Source of the DNA: Avibacterium avium
GTDB taxonomy: Bacteria > Pseudomonadota > Gammaproteobacteria > Enterobacterales > Pasteurellaceae
Length of the DNA stretch: 64,000 nucleotides
Direction: 5' to 3'
Assembly (NCBI RefSeq): GCF_900454535.1
Contig: NZ_UGSP01000001.1
Location: forward strand, 2,043,501 to 2,107,500
A program made the position numbers and the translations under genes. Every line of letters starts with the position of its first letter. Positions within the stretch are counted from its first letter, which is position 1. Below are positions 62,706 through 64,000 of this stretch, piece by piece. Under the pieces are notes generated by a model that saw only the letters and a program-made list of their open reading frames with translations, did not search any database and was not told where the DNA came from.

Positions 62706-64000
62706 TTATTCCCCCTTTGGTTTACTCACCATAATCTCAATGACTTGGCGATCGGTGTATTGCATACTGCGTGAAGCAATGTTGCAAAGGTTATTAATTG
62801 AACGATCGATGCAATGTTCTACAATGCCCTCGTTGCCGGTAACTTGCATATTATCCAATGCCATTAGTACCGCTTTATAGCTTGAGGTTACACTGGTGGA
62901 TACTTTCATTGCACAGCTATTTGCTGCGCCATCACAAATAATGCCGCTAATATCGCCAATCATACTGCTGATTGCCATACTTACAGTTTCAAATTTGCCC
63001 GTAAGCAACCAAGCAATGCCCGCACAACTACCCATTGCTGCGGTGGTCGCCGCACATAATGCGGAAAGTTTTGGCAGTTTGCTATGGATATAAATCGCCA
63101 TTAAGTGCGAAAGAAATAACGCACGGGTGAGTTGTTCATCAGTAGCGTTAATATGTTTTGCGACCACCACAACAGGCATTGTCGCTGCAATCCCCTGATT
63201 ACCAGAGCCAGAATTACTCATTGCAGGCAGATTTGCGCCCCCCATTCTGGCATCAGAGGCTGCGGTGGTTTCGATAATAATGCGGTTCATTAAATCATCA
63301 CCGAGCAATCCTGTGGCAATTTGTTTTTGCAATGTGCGCCCAATGTGCAAGCCATAATCTTGTCGTAAGCCCTCTTGTGAAAGGGCTGAATTTAGCCTTT
63401 CAGCTTCATTAATAAATTTGATCTTGGCCAGATCCACTTGGGTGGAAAAATCAAAAATCGCTTTCGCTGAAAGTGCGGTGAAAATTTCATACAAATTCTC
63501 ACTTTCTACCGCGCAAGGTTTGGTGAAAATCACCTGATCATTTTTGGCAATATAAATCACATTGGTATGATGTGCCGCAATGCGCACGCACACTTTGTCC
63601 TGCTGATGAAAAAGCGTAGCTTCAGAATACAAAATATGCTCCGTTTCAAAAATTGAAACGGAAACTCTATCTTCCTTGATCATTTGTTTTGCTTGCTCGG
63701 TTTGTTCTGGTGTGATGTTTTTCAGCACTTCCAATCCAGCATTCGGATCGCCACCAATCGCCCCGATGGCCGCTGCCATTGTCAGCCCTAAAGTTCCCGT
63801 CCCCGGTACGGTTACGCCCATTCCATTTTTCATTAAATTCGGCGAAACTTTTGCTTCAATACGTTCGGGCATTGCGTTTAAATATTGCCGTGCGGTTGCC
63901 GCCGCTAAAGCAAGGGAAATGGGTTCGGTGCAGCCTAAGGCTGGCACAACTTCTTGTTTTACAATATCCAATAGGGCTTGTTCGGTATCTGCTTGAAAAT
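62706..64000 (-). CDS. cyuA: L-cysteine desulfidase-like protein (CyuA/UPF0597), 5' end outside the window
   Basis: E. coli CyuA (YhaM) breaks cysteine to pyruvate, ammonia and sulfide; this protein is closely similar throughout. Motifs are [58 protein letters not shown] and [16 protein letters not shown]; the Cys residues presumably bind an Fe-S cluster. The frame is open through base 64000 ([16 protein letters not shown]), so the true N-terminus is off the right edge; the TTG at 63971 is internal. Confidence 0.9.
   Translation of the reverse strand, partial: FQADTEQALLDIVKQEVVPALGCTEPISLALAAATARQYLNAMPERIEAKVSPNLMKNGMGVTVPGTGTLGLTMAAAIGAIGGDPNAGLEVLKNITPEQTEQAKQMIKEDRVSVSIFETEHILYSEATLFHQQDKVCVRIAAHHTNVIYIAKNDQVIFTKPCAVESENLYEIFTALSAKAIFDFSTQVDLAKIKFINEAERLNSALSQEGLRQDYGLHIGRTLQKQIATGLLGDDLMNRIIIETTAASDARMGGANLPAMSNSGSGNQGIAATMPVVVVAKHINATDEQLTRALFLSHLMAIYIHSKLPKLSALCAATTAAMGSCAGIAWLLTGKFETVSMAISSMIGDISGIICDGAANSCAMKVSTSVTSSYKAVLMALDNMQVTGNEGIVEHCIDRSINNLCNIASRSMQYTDRQVIEIMVSKPKGE

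Overview
The window is chromosomal DNA from a member of the Pasteurellaceae. Both orientations of the Haemophilus-type DNA uptake sequence (9-mer AAGTGCGGT) recur throughout; I counted about 35 exact copies by eye. Protein sequences and several gene neighbourhoods (ispB/rplU-rpmA-EamA-obgE, grpE/nadK/recN, rpsF-priB-rpsR-rplI) match what is known for Haemophilus influenzae and Pasteurella. An encapsulated, sialidase-producing relative such as Avibacterium or Pasteurella is a reasonable but unproven guess. No tRNA, rRNA, CRISPR array or insertion sequence was seen. Both ends cut through genes (rnhA on the left, a cyuA-like gene on the right).

Region 1 (0.5-19.3 kb, minus strand) is a complete division and cell wall (dcw) cluster in the order mraZ-rsmH-ftsL-ftsI-murE-murF-mraY-murD-ftsW-murG-murC-ddlB-ftsQ-ftsA-[ftsZ-like]-ftsZ-lpxC. 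Most genes are overlapping or nearly abutting. The promoter in front of mraZ carries three 10-bp-spaced GTGGT repeats that look like the MraZ operator. Two oddities stand out. A 200-residue FtsZ paralogue that stops just before the T7 loop lies between ftsA and ftsZ, and the full-length FtsZ has Ala in place of the usual T7-loop Asn.

Region 2 (19.5-43.1 kb) is mostly housekeeping: a small DUF5363-like gene, tmcA, ybeY, phoH, queH, ispB, rplU, rpmA, an EamA transporter, obgE, rlmB, rnr, rplI, rpsR, priB, rpsF, lexA and plsB. Two accessory genes are embedded in it. One is a 1620-residue sialidase autotransporter with a lectin-like N-terminus. The other is a secreted protein with two DUF1311/LprI-like segments between obgE and rlmB.

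Region 3 (43.2-55.4 kb) is a group 2-type capsule locus. The export genes bexDCBA are on the minus strand. Diverging from them are three serotype-specific genes (a Stealth-family sugar-phosphate transferase, a GT2/CDP-glycerol-type glycerophosphotransferase fusion, and an SGNH hydrolase-like protein) followed by the two Kdo-linker transferases kpsC/lipA and kpsS/lipB. The set predicts a phosphodiester-linked, teichoic-acid-like capsule. The SGNH gene carries a run of nine G, a likely phase-variation site. The whole locus is free of exact uptake sequences, which suggests later acquisition.

Region 4 (55.4-64 kb) starts with a palindrome-rich intergenic element, then xerD, an HcaT-like MFS gene and proC (minus), grpE (minus), nadK and recN (plus, recN with a LexA box), and the cyuA-like gene. 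LexA boxes at lexA and recN tie two loci of the window to the SOS response.
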